Assembly (NCBI GenBank): GCA_025358765.1
Contig: JANYIG010000145.1
Coordinates: 1 to 48,649 of the forward strand
Direction of reading: 5' to 3'
Source of the DNA: Candidatus Kapaibacterium sp.
GTDB lineage: Bacteria; Bacteroidota; Ignavibacteria; Kapaibacteriales; UBA4661
DNA: 48,649 nt
In this document: piece after piece, positions 8,008 to 17,252 of the stretch
Position numbering within the stretch: the stretch's first letter is position 1
How the letters are laid out: the number at the start of each line of letters is the position of its first letter
The notes under the pieces: generated by a model
Database searches by the model: none
Told to the model about the DNA's origin: nothing
What the model saw: only the letters and a program-made list of their open reading frames with translations
Position numbers and translations under genes: made by a program

Positions 8008-11000
8008 TCAAGACTTAGGGCGTTTCTGTGTCAAAAGGGCTTCCACCAGCGCATCCATTTCGCGGAGTTCGTCGGCAAGCACCGCCCGCACCGTGCTTCG
8101 GAGCCGACCAAGCGTACGTGCGTCCAAATCCATCGTGCCTGTGTCGCCTAAGTGGTCGAGCGCTTTTGCAGCGCAAAGCCGCCCAAGCTCTGCAAGCCAT
8201 CTGTGTTCTGCTTTTGCGGCGTTGAACTGCGGCAATGGCAACTCCAATATCTTTTTGTGAACATGACGTGCTCCAAACAAACCCCGCGCCTGAAATTCCT
8301 TGATAGCGTGGTTTGTAAAACCACAATTCAAATAACACGTCAGATACCACGCCTCTTCCACGCTGTCTGTAGCAAACCAGTAGGTTGTCGAATCTATAAC
8401 AAACTCTACGTCAAAATCCTGTCTATCCACCACAACCGCGCTTGCGTCCTGCGCCGATGCCGTGTACAGCACAAGATACCGCGTGTTCAGGTTTTGGTCG
8501 GTGAGTTTGTGTTGCCAATTCACATAATCGCATAAACGTACATCTTCCTGTTTATTGCGCTCGGTTTTATGTTTATCCCACAGTTCTTCGGCGCTGCGGA
8601 ACCACTTGGCGGTCTCGAAATCGCTGTGCTCGTCAACCATCTGCTTGGCGGTGAGAAGTTCAATTTTTTTTGAAACTCCATCAGTTGTTGCTGTTTTGTT
8701 CACCGATACAGGCAGCAGCACAAGCAACGGATTCACGAGTGCGAAGGGAAGAATATTTTTTGCAATCGCCGTGCGGAACAAATAATCAGTGCTGACCGTG
8801 CTTGCAAGCGTCAGTGATTTCCACGGCTCTTTAGCATCGCGCAAAATAGTTGTGCTGGTTTTGAAAGGGAGTTTACGCCCGCGCAATTCCGCATCGGGCG
8901 GCAGCGGGAGCGCACTGCCGCTTGTGTCGCGGCGGTCGGACTCCACAAAATAAAAGCTGCGGGGGATAATGGTTGCGCCTTGTTTGAACAGCGGCGCATA
9001 ATGGCTTTCTTTTGCTTTGGAGTTGGAACGTGTATTTGTCAAGGCGCTGCGTTTTTTGGTTGCGCCCGAAAGTTGGGAATAAAACCAACGTGTTGGCTCA
9101 AAATTCACCGTGCGTTGCGCCTCGTTCCAGTGCAGATGCGGCGTTCGTAGCCGTCCGGTTGCCAAAAAACCTGCCGTTCCCTCTTTGGAAGAAATTGCCC
9201 GCCCGCCCGCCCAGATTTCACGTGCTTCTTCAGCCACAATCACGCAAGACGGCACACGAAAAAGCGGCTGCACGTCCAAATCCCACACTTCCGTGATTTT
9301 GAACCCTAATGTCTCGCCGGAGCGCGTGTTGTCATGCTGGTCGGCGGTGAGGAATGCACGTGGGAGTACGAAGGCAAGGATTCCGCCTGTTTTTAAAAAA
9401 TACGATGCCGCATGAGCCAGGAAGATGGCGGCTATTTCTAAATGCGGCTTATTTGCTTTGCTCTTGGGCAGAAGGTGATATTTGGTTGCCAATTCGCTTA
9501 GGAGGCTTTGATATGTAGCATTGCTCACGCCCGCGTAGGTGAGCCACGGCGGGTTGCCGACAACGATGTCGAACTGTTCACGCAGAAAAAGCGGTTTATA
9601 GCTGTTTTGCAGGATAAATTTCCAGATGCTATCGCGGTTTTGCTCTTTGGCTTCCTTGAAAGCGCGATAGAGGTCGTAATAACTTTTCGTGATGCTTTCT
9701 GGTTGGTCGTACTTAAACGCACGGGCGCGAAGATGCGTTGCAAAGGCTGCAAAGGTTGTTGGGTCGAGGTTCTGCGTTTTGTGTGCAAAGAAATCGCAGA
9801 GGTCAATTGCGGCATCAAATTCATCGGGTTCGTTAAAAATCCGCACATCCACCGAGCAGGGTGTTTCGTCAATATGAATATTGAAAAACTCGCTTTCGTA
9901 CAAATTCATCGTTCCTTCGGCAACGAGCAAGGAATTAGCGAGGTAAACGCTCAACGTGATGGGTTCATGCGCCTTGTGGAGCAGGTCGCCAAGGGCAAGC
10001 ACCATAGTCGTTTTGGCGATTTGCACCGAAAGCGGGTGAATATCAATGCCCACAACTTGTTTGGCAAGTTCGGCTGCGGAACTCTCTGGGAACGCCGTAC
10101 GCAAATGGGCGAGCGCCGCACGCAAAAACGAGCCGCTTCCGCAGGCGGGGTCAAGAATGTGACTGTATTTTTTGACGGGTAAAGCGGACAGAATCCTCTC
10201 GCAGAGCCAGTCTGGAGTATAATACTCGCCGAGTGCGTGGCGGGTTTCGAGGTCAATCAGTTCTTGATACACGCCCTTCAAAATATCTTCGCGCACGTCC
10301 GAAAAATCGTACTGCTCAATTTTGCTCGTAATGGCGCGAAAAACGGGTTTCAAGCGTTGAAAATATGCAGGATCGGCAATCCAATGAAAAAAATCATCTT
10401 CCACAAACTGCCGCACCATCAGCGATTCAAATGCCGTGCCTTTGATGACTTCCTGGAGTACAGAGCCTTCAATGTGCGGGTTCTGGGACAACACACGGTA
10501 CGCAAGAATTTTCGCAAACACGCTCAAATACGTGTGGACAAAAAACATCCGTTTGCGCTCGTCCGAATCATCGAACGAGCCGTAGGCAACGCTCAGAAAT
10601 TTGAGCCATTGGTCGTAGGCGACTTGCAAATGGGACTGGGTGAGCAAATCTTTCACAAGCGTTTCCATTGCACGCATTGAGGTCAAAAACACACCGGAAG
10701 ATTCGCCAAAATCAATCGTGACGGCTTCGAGCGTGGCGCGTTGGAGCTCGGTACGAAAAAGGAAGCGGTCAAGGAAGTAAAAAAACTCAGGGGCGTTGTC
10801 GCTGGTGAGCGTGAAGGAAGTTACTTCCTTGAGTGCATCGGCACTAATGCTGTTGAGGTTCGTGAGCAAATGTTCGTAATTCGGCGCAAATATTTTCCAG
10901 CGCACACAATCGGTGGCTATAAGCGTAAAATCGTACGTTTCGCCCGAATGCCAATTACCCTGCACGTATTCTGCAAGTTGTTCTTGGGCGTGTCGTGCGT

Positions 11001-11292
11001 TGGCATTACGGCTAATATCGCGCTCAAACTCAATGATGACATTGTTGTATTGAGTGTCTGCTCTGCCAGATTTGGAGCCGTCACGATTACCGCGAATGTC
11101 TGCAAACGGTATGTTGGCAATAGTGCGCTCTGCGCCAACACTCATCTGGTCAATCACCGTTTTTGCACGGCTGTCGCCTGAAAAAAGCCGTTCCAAAAGG
11201 GATTTGAATCGTTCTTTTTTTGCTAATTCACTGTTTGCTTGTTTGACTGTAGCGAGGTAGGATTGTATTTCTGCAATAGTTTCAGCGTTCAT
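8008..11292 (-). CDS. Type IIG-like restriction-modification protein / N6-adenine DNA methyltransferase
   Basis: A 1094-residue single-chain enzyme. The SAM-binding motif I HILDPACGSGSF (about 379-390) and the catalytic motif IV DIVVGNPPW (about 575-583) define an Eco57I-type adenine methyltransferase. The N-terminal 120 residues carry GRADTQYNNVIIEFERD (about 76-92), the place of a PD-(D/E)xK nuclease in type IIG enzymes, but here the final element reads E-F-E, not E-x-K, so cleavage activity is uncertain. The C-terminal third would hold the target recognition domain. No separate restriction or specificity gene is adjacent, as expected for type IIG. I start at ATG 11292 (MNAETIAEIQ); an ATG 12 codons upstream is possible. 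It acts on host and incoming DNA in the cytoplasm. Confidence 0.82.
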   Translation of the reverse strand: MNAETIAEIQSYLATVKQANSELAKKERFKSLLERLFSGDSRAKTVIDQMSVGAERTIANIPFADIRGNRDGSKSGRADTQYNNVIIEFERDISRNANARHAQEQLAEYVQGNWHSGETYDFTLIATDCVRWKIFAPNYEHLLTNLNSISADALKEVTSFTLTSDNAPEFFYFLDRFLFRTELQRATLEAVTIDFGESSGVFLTSMRAMETLVKDLLTQSHLQVAYDQWLKFLSVAYGSFDDSDERKRMFFVHTYLSVFAKILAYRVLSQNPHIEGSVLQEVIKGTAFESLMVRQFVEDDFFHWIADPAYFQRLKPVFRAITSKIEQYDFSDVREDILKGVYQELIDLETRHALGEYYTPDWLCERILSALPVKKYSHILDPACGSGSFLRAALAHLRTAFPESSAAELAKQVVGIDIHPLSVQIAKTTMVLALGDLLHKAHEPITLSVYLANSLLVAEGTMNLYESEFFNIHIDETPCSVDVRIFNEPDEFDAAIDLCDFFAHKTQNLDPTTFAAFATHLRARAFKYDQPESITKSYYDLYRAFKEAKEQNRDSIWKFILQNSYKPLFLREQFDIVVGNPPWLTYAGVSNATYQSLLSELATKYHLLPKSKANKPHLEIAAIFLAHAASYFLKTGGILAFVLPRAFLTADQHDNTRSGETLGFKITEVWDLDVQPLFRVPSCVIVAEEAREIWAGGRAISSKEGTAGFLATGRLRTPHLHWNEAQRTVNFEPTRWFYSQLSGATKKRSALTNTRSNSKAKESHYAPLFKQGATIIPRSFYFVESDRRDTSGSALPLPPDAELRGRKLPFKTSTTILRDAKEPWKSLTLASTVSTDYLFRTAIAKNILPFALVNPLLVLLPVSVNKTATTDGVSKKIELLTAKQMVDEHSDFETAKWFRSAEELWDKHKTERNKQEDVRLCDYVNWQHKLTDQNLNTRYLVLYTASAQDASAVVVDRQDFDVEFVIDSTTYWFATDSVEEAWYLTCYLNCGFTNHAIKEFQARGLFGARHVHKKILELPLPQFNAAKAEHRWLAELGRLCAAKALDHLGDTGTMDLDARTLGRLRSTVRAVLADELREMDALVEALLTQKRPKS

Positions 11293-11701
11293 AAATGCGA
11301 GTGAGTGACAATAAAAAATCTTGGGCAATAGCGCGTAGATTCACGGCTATATCATCAAGCACTGAAAAATACGGCTTTGTTTATGAAAGAACAACGGGGG
11401 CTTTTGCAAAGAGGCTGGAGTGCGAAATTTATTTCGCATAGCCGTAGCGTAAAATCTTGATGCGCGGAATAAATTCCGCACTTCAGTGCCGATTCACAGA
11501 GAGTCCACGTGCCTTGATCTATCAGACTAACCGCCGCTACACAGACGGGAAAGTGAATCCCCAATGATTTTTTTGCTATTTTGCCCCATCACGATGTTGC
11601 GCGTGTGCGGTTCCTACACAAACAAGCAAGAGCAGGACGAAAAAGCATCGTTGAATCATAATGTTGCCGAGATAAAGCTATAAATTAGATACGTAATTAT
11701 G
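11293..11701. other. Gene-poor gap with palindromic repeats
   Basis: About 400 bp without a convincing gene. It contains the REP-like palindrome pair annotated separately. The rest, about 11491-11700, shows no promoter, RNA or coding signal that I could support. A 69-codon minus-strand frame is made of the palindromes themselves and is not a gene. Confidence 0.5.
11413..11487. repeat. REP-like pair of palindromes
   Basis: Palindrome 1 at 11421-11438 is TGCGAAAT-tt-ATTTCGCA. Palindrome 2 at 11464-11479 is GCGGAAT-aa-ATTCCGC. The surrounding arms ctggAGTGCG and CGCActtCAG are themselves inverted relative to each other, giving a head-to-head pair like a bacterial interspersed mosaic element. 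Such elements are normally moved by a RAYT transposase elsewhere in the genome; none is in the window. Confidence 0.6.
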
Positions 11702-11750
11702 ACTATAAAACCAAACTCTGGAATCACAGATCACGTCTATGATTCCAGAG
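11702..11750 (-). terminator. Intrinsic terminator of the TPR kinase gene
   Basis: CTCTGGAATCA (11716-11726) and TGATTCCAGAG (11740-11750) form a perfect 11 bp stem with a 13-nt loop. Read on the minus strand it is followed by TTTGGTTTTATAG. The upstream arm overlaps the last codons of the kinase, and the stop codon lies in the loop. Confidence 0.75.
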
Positions 11751-14010
11751 CTTCCATGTCCGAAGGCTGCAATAGCCTTGGCAGCGTGACGATAAACGTG
11801 CTGCCCTCTCCATACTCGCTTTCCGCCCACACGTACCCGCCGTGAAGCTCCACTATATGCTTTATGCTCGATAATCCCACGCCGTTCGAGGATTCGCCAC
11901 CTGTTGGTTTAGCAGAAAGCCGCTGGAAAAATCCGAAAAGTTTCTGTTTGTCATCGTCCGTCAAACCCGGTCCTTCGTCCTGTACTTCTAAACGAACTAT
12001 CGTATTCGTTGCCTGTAACCGAACATGGATGATTGTGTCGTAGAGGGAATATTTTACCGCATTACTGATTAGATTGTCAACTACTTGTGTTAAGCGTTTC
12101 CAATCACCATAGACAATGCACATACCATCAAACGAAACCTCAATTTGTTGTCGCTTACGAATGGTATGGTGTTGATACGTCGCAATCACGTCAGCACAGA
12201 GATCGGCAATGTTGACAGGGCGTTGGTGCAATTCGACTTTTCCAAGTTGAATCGCTGCCTGATCCAACAACTCTGCAATAAGGCTATACATATTCTGGGC
12301 GGATTTGACGATCATCTCTATCATTTTCGGTGCGTCCGGCGTTGTTAATCTCTCGCCTTGCAACAGCCGAGCTACACCCAGAATCGTCGTGAGGGGATTT
12401 TTAAGGTCGTGAGCGGCAATGCTCAACAGTTTGACTTTTACTTCGTTTTCTGCTTCCAATTTGGCATTGGTTTGAAGCACATCAATCACCACAGCGTGCA
12501 TATTTTGTGTTGATTGAACGAGTGCGTCGAGCCGCTGCTGGTTTGCAGGATGATCTGATTCGGGATGATGAAAGGATTCTGAAACTTCAGTCAAGGTCGA
12601 AAGAAGGTCTTTGATGTCGTGCGAGGCGATATGAAGAAACTTCATCTTGATTTCATTTGCTTCTTCCAGTTCATGGTTTGTGCTTTGCGACTGAAAAATA
12701 GTCTCTTGTAGTTGAGTATTGGTAAGCTGTATGCTCTGCGACTGCTCGGTCAGTGTTTGTTGTTGTTGCAAGATTTCGGCATTGGCTTCTGAAAGGGCTG
12801 AATTTTTTTCTACCAGCACTTTTTCCGAACGTTGTTTGATGCGATAACGATTGAAGAGCAATATCAGCACTGCTATCAACAAGATTACCCCAATAATAAG
12901 CGCATTGCGCCAGACCACCTGTAGTTTTTGGTTTTGTTCGAGCAATTGAATTTGACGCTCTTTTTCCGTTGTTTCATATTCAACTTGAATTTTAGCAATC
13001 TTTTGATTGTTCTCTTCACTGAAAATTGAATCGCGTACGACAATGTACTGTTTGTAATAGGCAAACGCCATTTTTTCATTCCGTAACGAGTCGTAGCTTT
13101 GAGAAAGTGTGAGAAGTGCTTCTTGTTTTAGCAGCCGTAGATTTTCTTTGTCCACTATCACGAACGATTGTTGAGCAATTTCTATGGCACGGTGAGCATT
13201 CCCTATTTTATTATTAATATCAGCAATGTTCAACAGAGTCATCGCTTCTCCTTCTTTGTCTCCTATCTTTTGACAAATCTGAAGCGCTTCCGACTCGTAT
13301 TCCAATGCGAGAGTATATTTTTTCTGGAGTGCGTACACAGCACCTATGCCCGCCATTGACGACCAAATTCGCTTTTGATTACCCAATTCTTTTTTTATTT
13401 TCAATCCTTGCAGATGATATTGCAGCGCTTGTTCATACTTGCCCTGATCAGCGGAAAGCGCTCCCATGTTGGTCAGTGAGTATGCTTGCGCTTGTTTATC
13501 CCCTATCTCTTGTGCTATTTTTAAGGCATCATTGTAATATCGTAAGGCTAATTCTGGTTGATGTTGGGTATCATGAACGATTCCGATACTATTAAGCGCT
13601 TTTGCTATTCCGCGCTTATTGCCAAGCTCTTGATAGGCTGTTAATGCTTTTATATCTGCTTCGAGCGCTAAAGCGTGTTTACCCTGTTTCCACAAAGCAA
13701 TCCCCATGTTGATAGAAGACAAGGCAATCCCTTCTTTGTATTGTATCTCTGATGCCACCTCTTGAGCATGTTTAGCATATAAAAACGATTGTTCAATATT
13801 GCTTCGAATTACTACTGTTGCAAGCTCATTTAACGATTTTACAAGCACAGTATCCGTTTTTCCCGATGTAGTGTACTGGCGTACGATAGTTTCGAGCGAA
13901 TCTACCGTTGCCTGTTGCCCTTTTAGTGGCACGACGTAAAGAATCAGACTCATACATATTAGTACAATATAAACCAAAGAGTGGTCTGTGTACAAACCGC
14001 GTTTTCTCAT
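11737..14010 (-). CDS. TPR sensor histidine kinase with two tandem H-box domains
   Basis: A 757-residue membrane kinase. A signal or anchor segment (about 12-28) is followed by some six tetratricopeptide repeats (about 60-330), a transmembrane helix (about 369-387), and a Gln-rich coiled coil. Then come two H-box regions: FLHIASHDIKDLLS with His464 and LLSIAAHDLKNPLT with His534, each preceded by similar EANEIKMK/EAENEVKVK helices. One HATPase domain follows (N-box Asn650, DEGPG, GVGLSSIKHIVE). The first H-box lacks the usual Asn/Arg-Thr-Pro part, so His534 is the likelier phospho-acceptor. It is divergent from the LytTR regulator gene at 14.3 kb, a plausible but unproven partner. Confidence 0.88.
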   Translation of the reverse strand: MRKRGLYTDHSLVYIVLICMSLILYVVPLKGQQATVDSLETIVRQYTTSGKTDTVLVKSLNELATVVIRSNIEQSFLYAKHAQEVASEIQYKEGIALSSINMGIALWKQGKHALALEADIKALTAYQELGNKRGIAKALNSIGIVHDTQHQPELALRYYNDALKIAQEIGDKQAQAYSLTNMGALSADQGKYEQALQYHLQGLKIKKELGNQKRIWSSMAGIGAVYALQKKYTLALEYESEALQICQKIGDKEGEAMTLLNIADINNKIGNAHRAIEIAQQSFVIVDKENLRLLKQEALLTLSQSYDSLRNEKMAFAYYKQYIVVRDSIFSEENNQKIAKIQVEYETTEKERQIQLLEQNQKLQVVWRNALIIGVILLIAVLILLFNRYRIKQRSEKVLVEKNSALSEANAEILQQQQTLTEQSQSIQLTNTQLQETIFQSQSTNHELEEANEIKMKFLHIASHDIKDLLSTLTEVSESFHHPESDHPANQQRLDALVQSTQNMHAVVIDVLQTNAKLEAENEVKVKLLSIAAHDLKNPLTTILGVARLLQGERLTTPDAPKMIEMIVKSAQNMYSLIAELLDQAAIQLGKVELHQRPVNIADLCADVIATYQHHTIRKRQQIEVSFDGMCIVYGDWKRLTQVVDNLISNAVKYSLYDTIIHVRLQATNTIVRLEVQDEGPGLTDDDKQKLFGFFQRLSAKPTGGESSNGVGLSSIKHIVELHGGYVWAESEYGEGSTFIVTLPRLLQPSDMEALES

Positions 14011-14019
14011 AATAATTCA

Positions 14020-14045
14020 TAATAATGTTGATGGGGTCATTATTA
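14020..14045. promoter_or_regulatory. 8-bp inverted repeat before the TPR kinase
   Basis: TAATAATG (14020-14027) and CATTATTA (14038-14045) are perfect inverted copies with a 10-nt spacer, ending 10 bp from the kinase start codon. It could be an operator or an mRNA hairpin over the ribosome binding region. AT-rich sequence makes chance occurrence possible. Confidence 0.3.
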
Positions 14046-14168
14046 AATATGTCCATATCTTTCGTAGCACTTTTGACTTCTCGTCGGTCAAGCACTCTCT
14101 ATCTTAAAGTAACGGCACAATAATAGGAAAATTGAACGGAAATAATATCTATATATTACCAACGTCCA

Positions 14169-14234
14169 CGGCGACTCAGCCGAAAAAAAGGACGGTTCGG
14201 CACAAGCCGATTGTTCTAACAACAACAATAGGCT
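14169..14234 (+). promoter_or_regulatory. Chain of overlapping stem-loops upstream of the LytTR regulator
   Basis: Four stems share arms in series: CGGC/GCCG (14169-14182), GCCGAA/TTCGGC (14179-14201), TCGGC/GCCGA (14197-14210) and AGCCgATTGTT/AACAATaGGCT (14205-14234, one mismatch). Neighbouring stems cannot form together, as in attenuators or riboswitch leaders. It lies about 90 bp before the regulator start. The rest of the 311 bp gap (14011-14321) shows no gene. Confidence 0.35.
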
Positions 14235-14321
14235 AAGTTTGTAAACAGATGGAATGATTATCTAAACTTCAATACTTGACAGCCATAGAAATTTGTGCCA
14301 CACGGTCTTTCTCAAAAACTC

Positions 14322-15095
14322 ATGCTGCGAACAGTCATTATAGACGATGACGAGATGGTCAGAAAAACCCTTGCCCTATTGCTAAAGGAATATTCTCCTG
14401 ATATAGCGATTGTGGGCGAGGCAGCAGCATTTCATGATGCCGTCCGTCTTTTGTATGAACATCAGCCTGATATTGTGTTTATGGATGTTCAACTCACTGA
14501 CACGACTGGTTTTGAAGTGCTGAATGCGTTTAACGAGAACGTGTTCGCAGTAATTATGATGAGTTCGTATAGTCAGTACGCTATCGAGGCATTTGATTAC
14601 GGCTCGAAAGGTTATCTTCTGAAACCCTTCGACGTAGAAAAACTGACCAGCGCGGTAGAACGTGCCCGCGCAACATTGCGCCTGCTCAAAGAAATACGGG
14701 AATACAAACAACAACTTGAAGAACAACAGCACCGCATCGCGCTCCCAACATCTATTATCATCAAATCAACAAAAGGCAATTTCACCACGTATTTGACAGA
14801 TATTATTTCCTGCTCTTCACACTATGGCTATACCAGAGTAGCACTACACAACCACACCACGCTTCTTTCTATCCACACATTAGCGGAATGGGAGCAATGG
14901 CTTCCAACAGGGGATTTCATGCGTATTCACCGTTCGCACATCATCAATAGACACCACATAGCTCAATGGGAGCACGATGGTAAAGAGGGAATTGTCCGCA
15001 TGTCGAATGATGAGATATTGGCTATATCAAGAACACATAAAGCCGATTTTATTGAACGTATTGAAACAAACCGACTAACAGACGACAAAGGATAA
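14322..15095 (+). CDS. LytTR-family response regulator
   Basis: A 257-residue response regulator. The receiver domain (about 1-120) has the acidic pocket VIIDDDE, phospho-acceptor Asp55 in IVFMDVQL and Lys101 in GYLLKPFD. After a coiled-coil linker rich in Glu and Gln (about 120-145) a LytTR DNA-binding domain runs to the end, with IIIKSTKGNFTTYLTDI and FMRIHRSHIINRHHI. Start is ATG 14322 (MLRTVIIDDDE); an upstream GTG at 14295 is less likely. It probably takes phosphate from one of the neighbouring kinases, most simply the divergent TPR kinase. DNA targets are unknown. Confidence 0.9.
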   Translation: MLRTVIIDDDEMVRKTLALLLKEYSPDIAIVGEAAAFHDAVRLLYEHQPDIVFMDVQLTDTTGFEVLNAFNENVFAVIMMSSYSQYAIEAFDYGSKGYLLKPFDVEKLTSAVERARATLRLLKEIREYKQQLEEQQHRIALPTSIIIKSTKGNFTTYLTDIISCSSHYGYTRVALHNHTTLLSIHTLAEWEQWLPTGDFMRIHRSHIINRHHIAQWEHDGKEGIVRMSNDEILAISRTHKADFIERIETNRLTDDKG

Positions 15096-15133
15096 GAATT
15101 TATATCACATTGGATTAGATAGAGGGTAGCATT

Positions 15134-16591
15134 ATGACCATGTTTCGCCATATCCATTTGCAAAGTACGACTACCGATTCTGACATGCAACAACCAAAAA
15201 AAAACTGGCAGATGATTATGTCGAGCCGATTGCAGCAGTTTGCGCTCCACAATAAAAACCGATTCCTCCCATATTTCTATCAACACAAGGCATTCCTACT
15301 ATCATTGACAATGTGGCTGGCGCTTCCAACGCTTTTTGTGAGCGTTGCGGCAGTGTTTTATACGCCATTGCATTATTTCCTTGAACTAAGTCTTCTTTAC
15401 GTTGTGTTGAAGACGTTGGTCAGCAAAGAACAAGAGCAGCAGAAATTTAAGACTAAACGAGAAACGCTACAAAACACAATAGACGAAATGATAATGCTCA
15501 TTCTTGAGGAACGAACGTCCGTACAAACTCAAGAAAAAGCAATATTAGATGCTTCACAGGAATTGCGGCAGATGATAGAGCATGATGTCGCTATGATATT
15601 GGCAGATATGGAACATTTTGCTTCTGGTAATGTGAATGTTCGGACATCTGGAGCAGTAACAGACAATATTCGTCCGCTCTACGGAGGATTTGATCAAGTT
15701 GTGCAAAAAATAGTGTCGTTTGCTACATCAGTACAAGAGACATCGGCAAACGCGCTTCAAGCAACCGTCAAGGTCACGCAGCGTGCTGAAGATCTGTCGG
15801 AAACAATGCTCACACAAACAACTAAGCAGACGCAACTTATTGTTGAATCAATTAAAGCAACGCAAGCAATCATGGTCACAAGCACCGAACAGATGACCGT
15901 TGCTGTTGAGGAAGCTACTCAGGCACAGCGGGAAGCCACCGCAAGCGGAACCATTGTGAATGAAACAATCAATGGCATTCAACGCATTGCCTTGACGATT
16001 ACTTCTGTTGCCGACATTATTGCTTTATTGAAAAAAAGCAGTCAAGCAATTGGAGACACGACTACCATGATTGCCGAAGTAGCAGACAGAACAAACCTTA
16101 TTGCATTGAATGCTGCCATAGAAGCAGCACGGGCTGGTGAGCATGGACGCGGCTTCACAGTGGTTGCTGATGAAATCCGCAAGCTCGCCGAGTGTACACA
16201 AAAAGCGACGAAAGAAATTACGACTACCATCAAGCAGATACAGCACCAAACATCCGAAGCCACTGCAGAGATGGAACATGGATTATTAGCAATTCGCACA
16301 CAGCAACAGCAGGCGCAGAAAGCCGGAGATTCTCTTCAGCGTATTATTGAGCGGGTAGAAACAATGTCGCATGTTATTGACTGCATAGCCAATATTAATC
16401 AAAAACAAATCAAGGCTATGAATGGAATCGCCGACAACGTGAATACTATCGTAGGCATAACAGAGCGAGCGGCTATAGCAATGGGCGAAACTGCGTGGAG
16501 CATGGAAGGCATACAAGCAATGATGAAAAAATTAGCAAGGCTTGCTGCTAGCCAATTCAAAATAAAACGCGAAGCGAAGCTGAATCATTAG
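15134..16591 (+). CDS. Methyl-accepting chemotaxis protein without extracytoplasmic sensor domain
   Basis: A 485-residue chemoreceptor. Two hydrophobic stretches (about 53-76 and 81-96) are separated by only a few residues, so they form a hairpin with no periplasmic sensor. A coiled coil (about 97-150) and a HAMP-like segment (about 155-195, [20 protein letters not shown]) lead to a full signalling domain with the tip [20 protein letters not shown] and [21 protein letters not shown]. Any input must come from the membrane, the cytoplasm or another protein. The next gene encodes a free globin. Gap to the upstream regulator is 38 bp, so the two may be co-transcribed. Confidence 0.9.
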   Translation: MTMFRHIHLQSTTTDSDMQQPKKNWQMIMSSRLQQFALHNKNRFLPYFYQHKAFLLSLTMWLALPTLFVSVAAVFYTPLHYFLELSLLYVVLKTLVSKEQEQQKFKTKRETLQNTIDEMIMLILEERTSVQTQEKAILDASQELRQMIEHDVAMILADMEHFASGNVNVRTSGAVTDNIRPLYGGFDQVVQKIVSFATSVQETSANALQATVKVTQRAEDLSETMLTQTTKQTQLIVESIKATQAIMVTSTEQMTVAVEEATQAQREATASGTIVNETINGIQRIALTITSVADIIALLKKSSQAIGDTTTMIAEVADRTNLIALNAAIEAARAGEHGRGFTVVADEIRKLAECTQKATKEITTTIKQIQHQTSEATAEMEHGLLAIRTQQQQAQKAGDSLQRIIERVETMSHVIDCIANINQKQIKAMNGIADNVNTIVGITERAAIAMGETAWSMEGIQAMMKKLARLAASQFKIKREAKLNH

Positions 16592-16754
16592 GCTCGGAGC
16601 TGTTTCAGACGCAAAATATGCAGCCCCAATCAATCCCCAACCAATCCATAATTTAATGAACTTATTATCACTCATCGTTCGCAACCAATGACGGCAGTAA
16701 TGATATACATAAAACAAAGTTCCTGTTTTTTTTCACTCATCGAAGGTCTCTATA

Positions 16755-17195
16755 ATGACAACGACAAATAATATTGTTTTGACAAGTAATGAAATTGAGC
16801 TTGTTCAATCTACGTTTACCAAGGTATTGCATATTTCAGATGCTGCTGCCACATTATTCTACAATCGTCTCTTTGAGCTTGATCCGTCAGTCAGACATCT
16901 TTTTCCAGCAGAGATAACGGAACAAAAGAAAAAACTGATGGGTACTCTAAAAACAGTTGTGTTTAGCTTACGCCAACTTGAAACGATTGTTCCTGCTATT
17001 GAGGAATTAGGGCAACGCCACGTACGGTATAAAGTAGAGGAAAGGCATTACGAAACCGTTGGTGCGTCTTTATTATGGGCATTGGAACAAGGGTTAGGAA
17101 AAGACTTCACTGCTGAGGTAAAAAGTGCATGGGTTTCTGCATATACCCTCATATCGAACACAATGAAAAATGCGGCACATGGTGTTTCCGCATAG
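16755..17195 (+). CDS. Single-domain bacterial haemoglobin (Vitreoscilla/flavohaemoglobin type)
   Basis: A 146-residue globin aligning over its whole length with Vitreoscilla haemoglobin and the globin part of flavohaemoglobins. The proximal haem ligand is His89 (LGQRHVRYKV), Tyr36 is at B10 (TLFYNRLF), a Gln near 57 fits E7, and the HYETVG segment (98-103) and the AWVSAY helix match. No reductase domain follows. Family members bind O2 or NO and detoxify NO or serve O2 supply or sensing. It is 163 bp downstream of the sensor-less chemoreceptor, with no clear Shine-Dalgarno site. Confidence 0.9.
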   Translation: MTTTNNIVLTSNEIELVQSTFTKVLHISDAAATLFYNRLFELDPSVRHLFPAEITEQKKKLMGTLKTVVFSLRQLETIVPAIEELGQRHVRYKVEERHYETVGASLLWALEQGLGKDFTAEVKSAWVSAYTLISNTMKNAAHGVSA

Positions 17196-17252
17196 TTTTC
17201 CTCTGTAACCTTCGGAACATAGACGAAGCATCGTGTTTGATATATTCAATTT

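Noticed and set aside
9508-10182. A 224-codon plus-strand frame inside the DNA methyltransferase gene
   Set aside because: It is antisense to the catalytic motifs of the methyltransferase, which are clearly coding on the minus strand.
11355-11564. A 69-codon minus-strand frame in the gap before the TPR kinase
   Set aside because: It is generated by the REP-like palindromes and has no start context or homology that I recognise.
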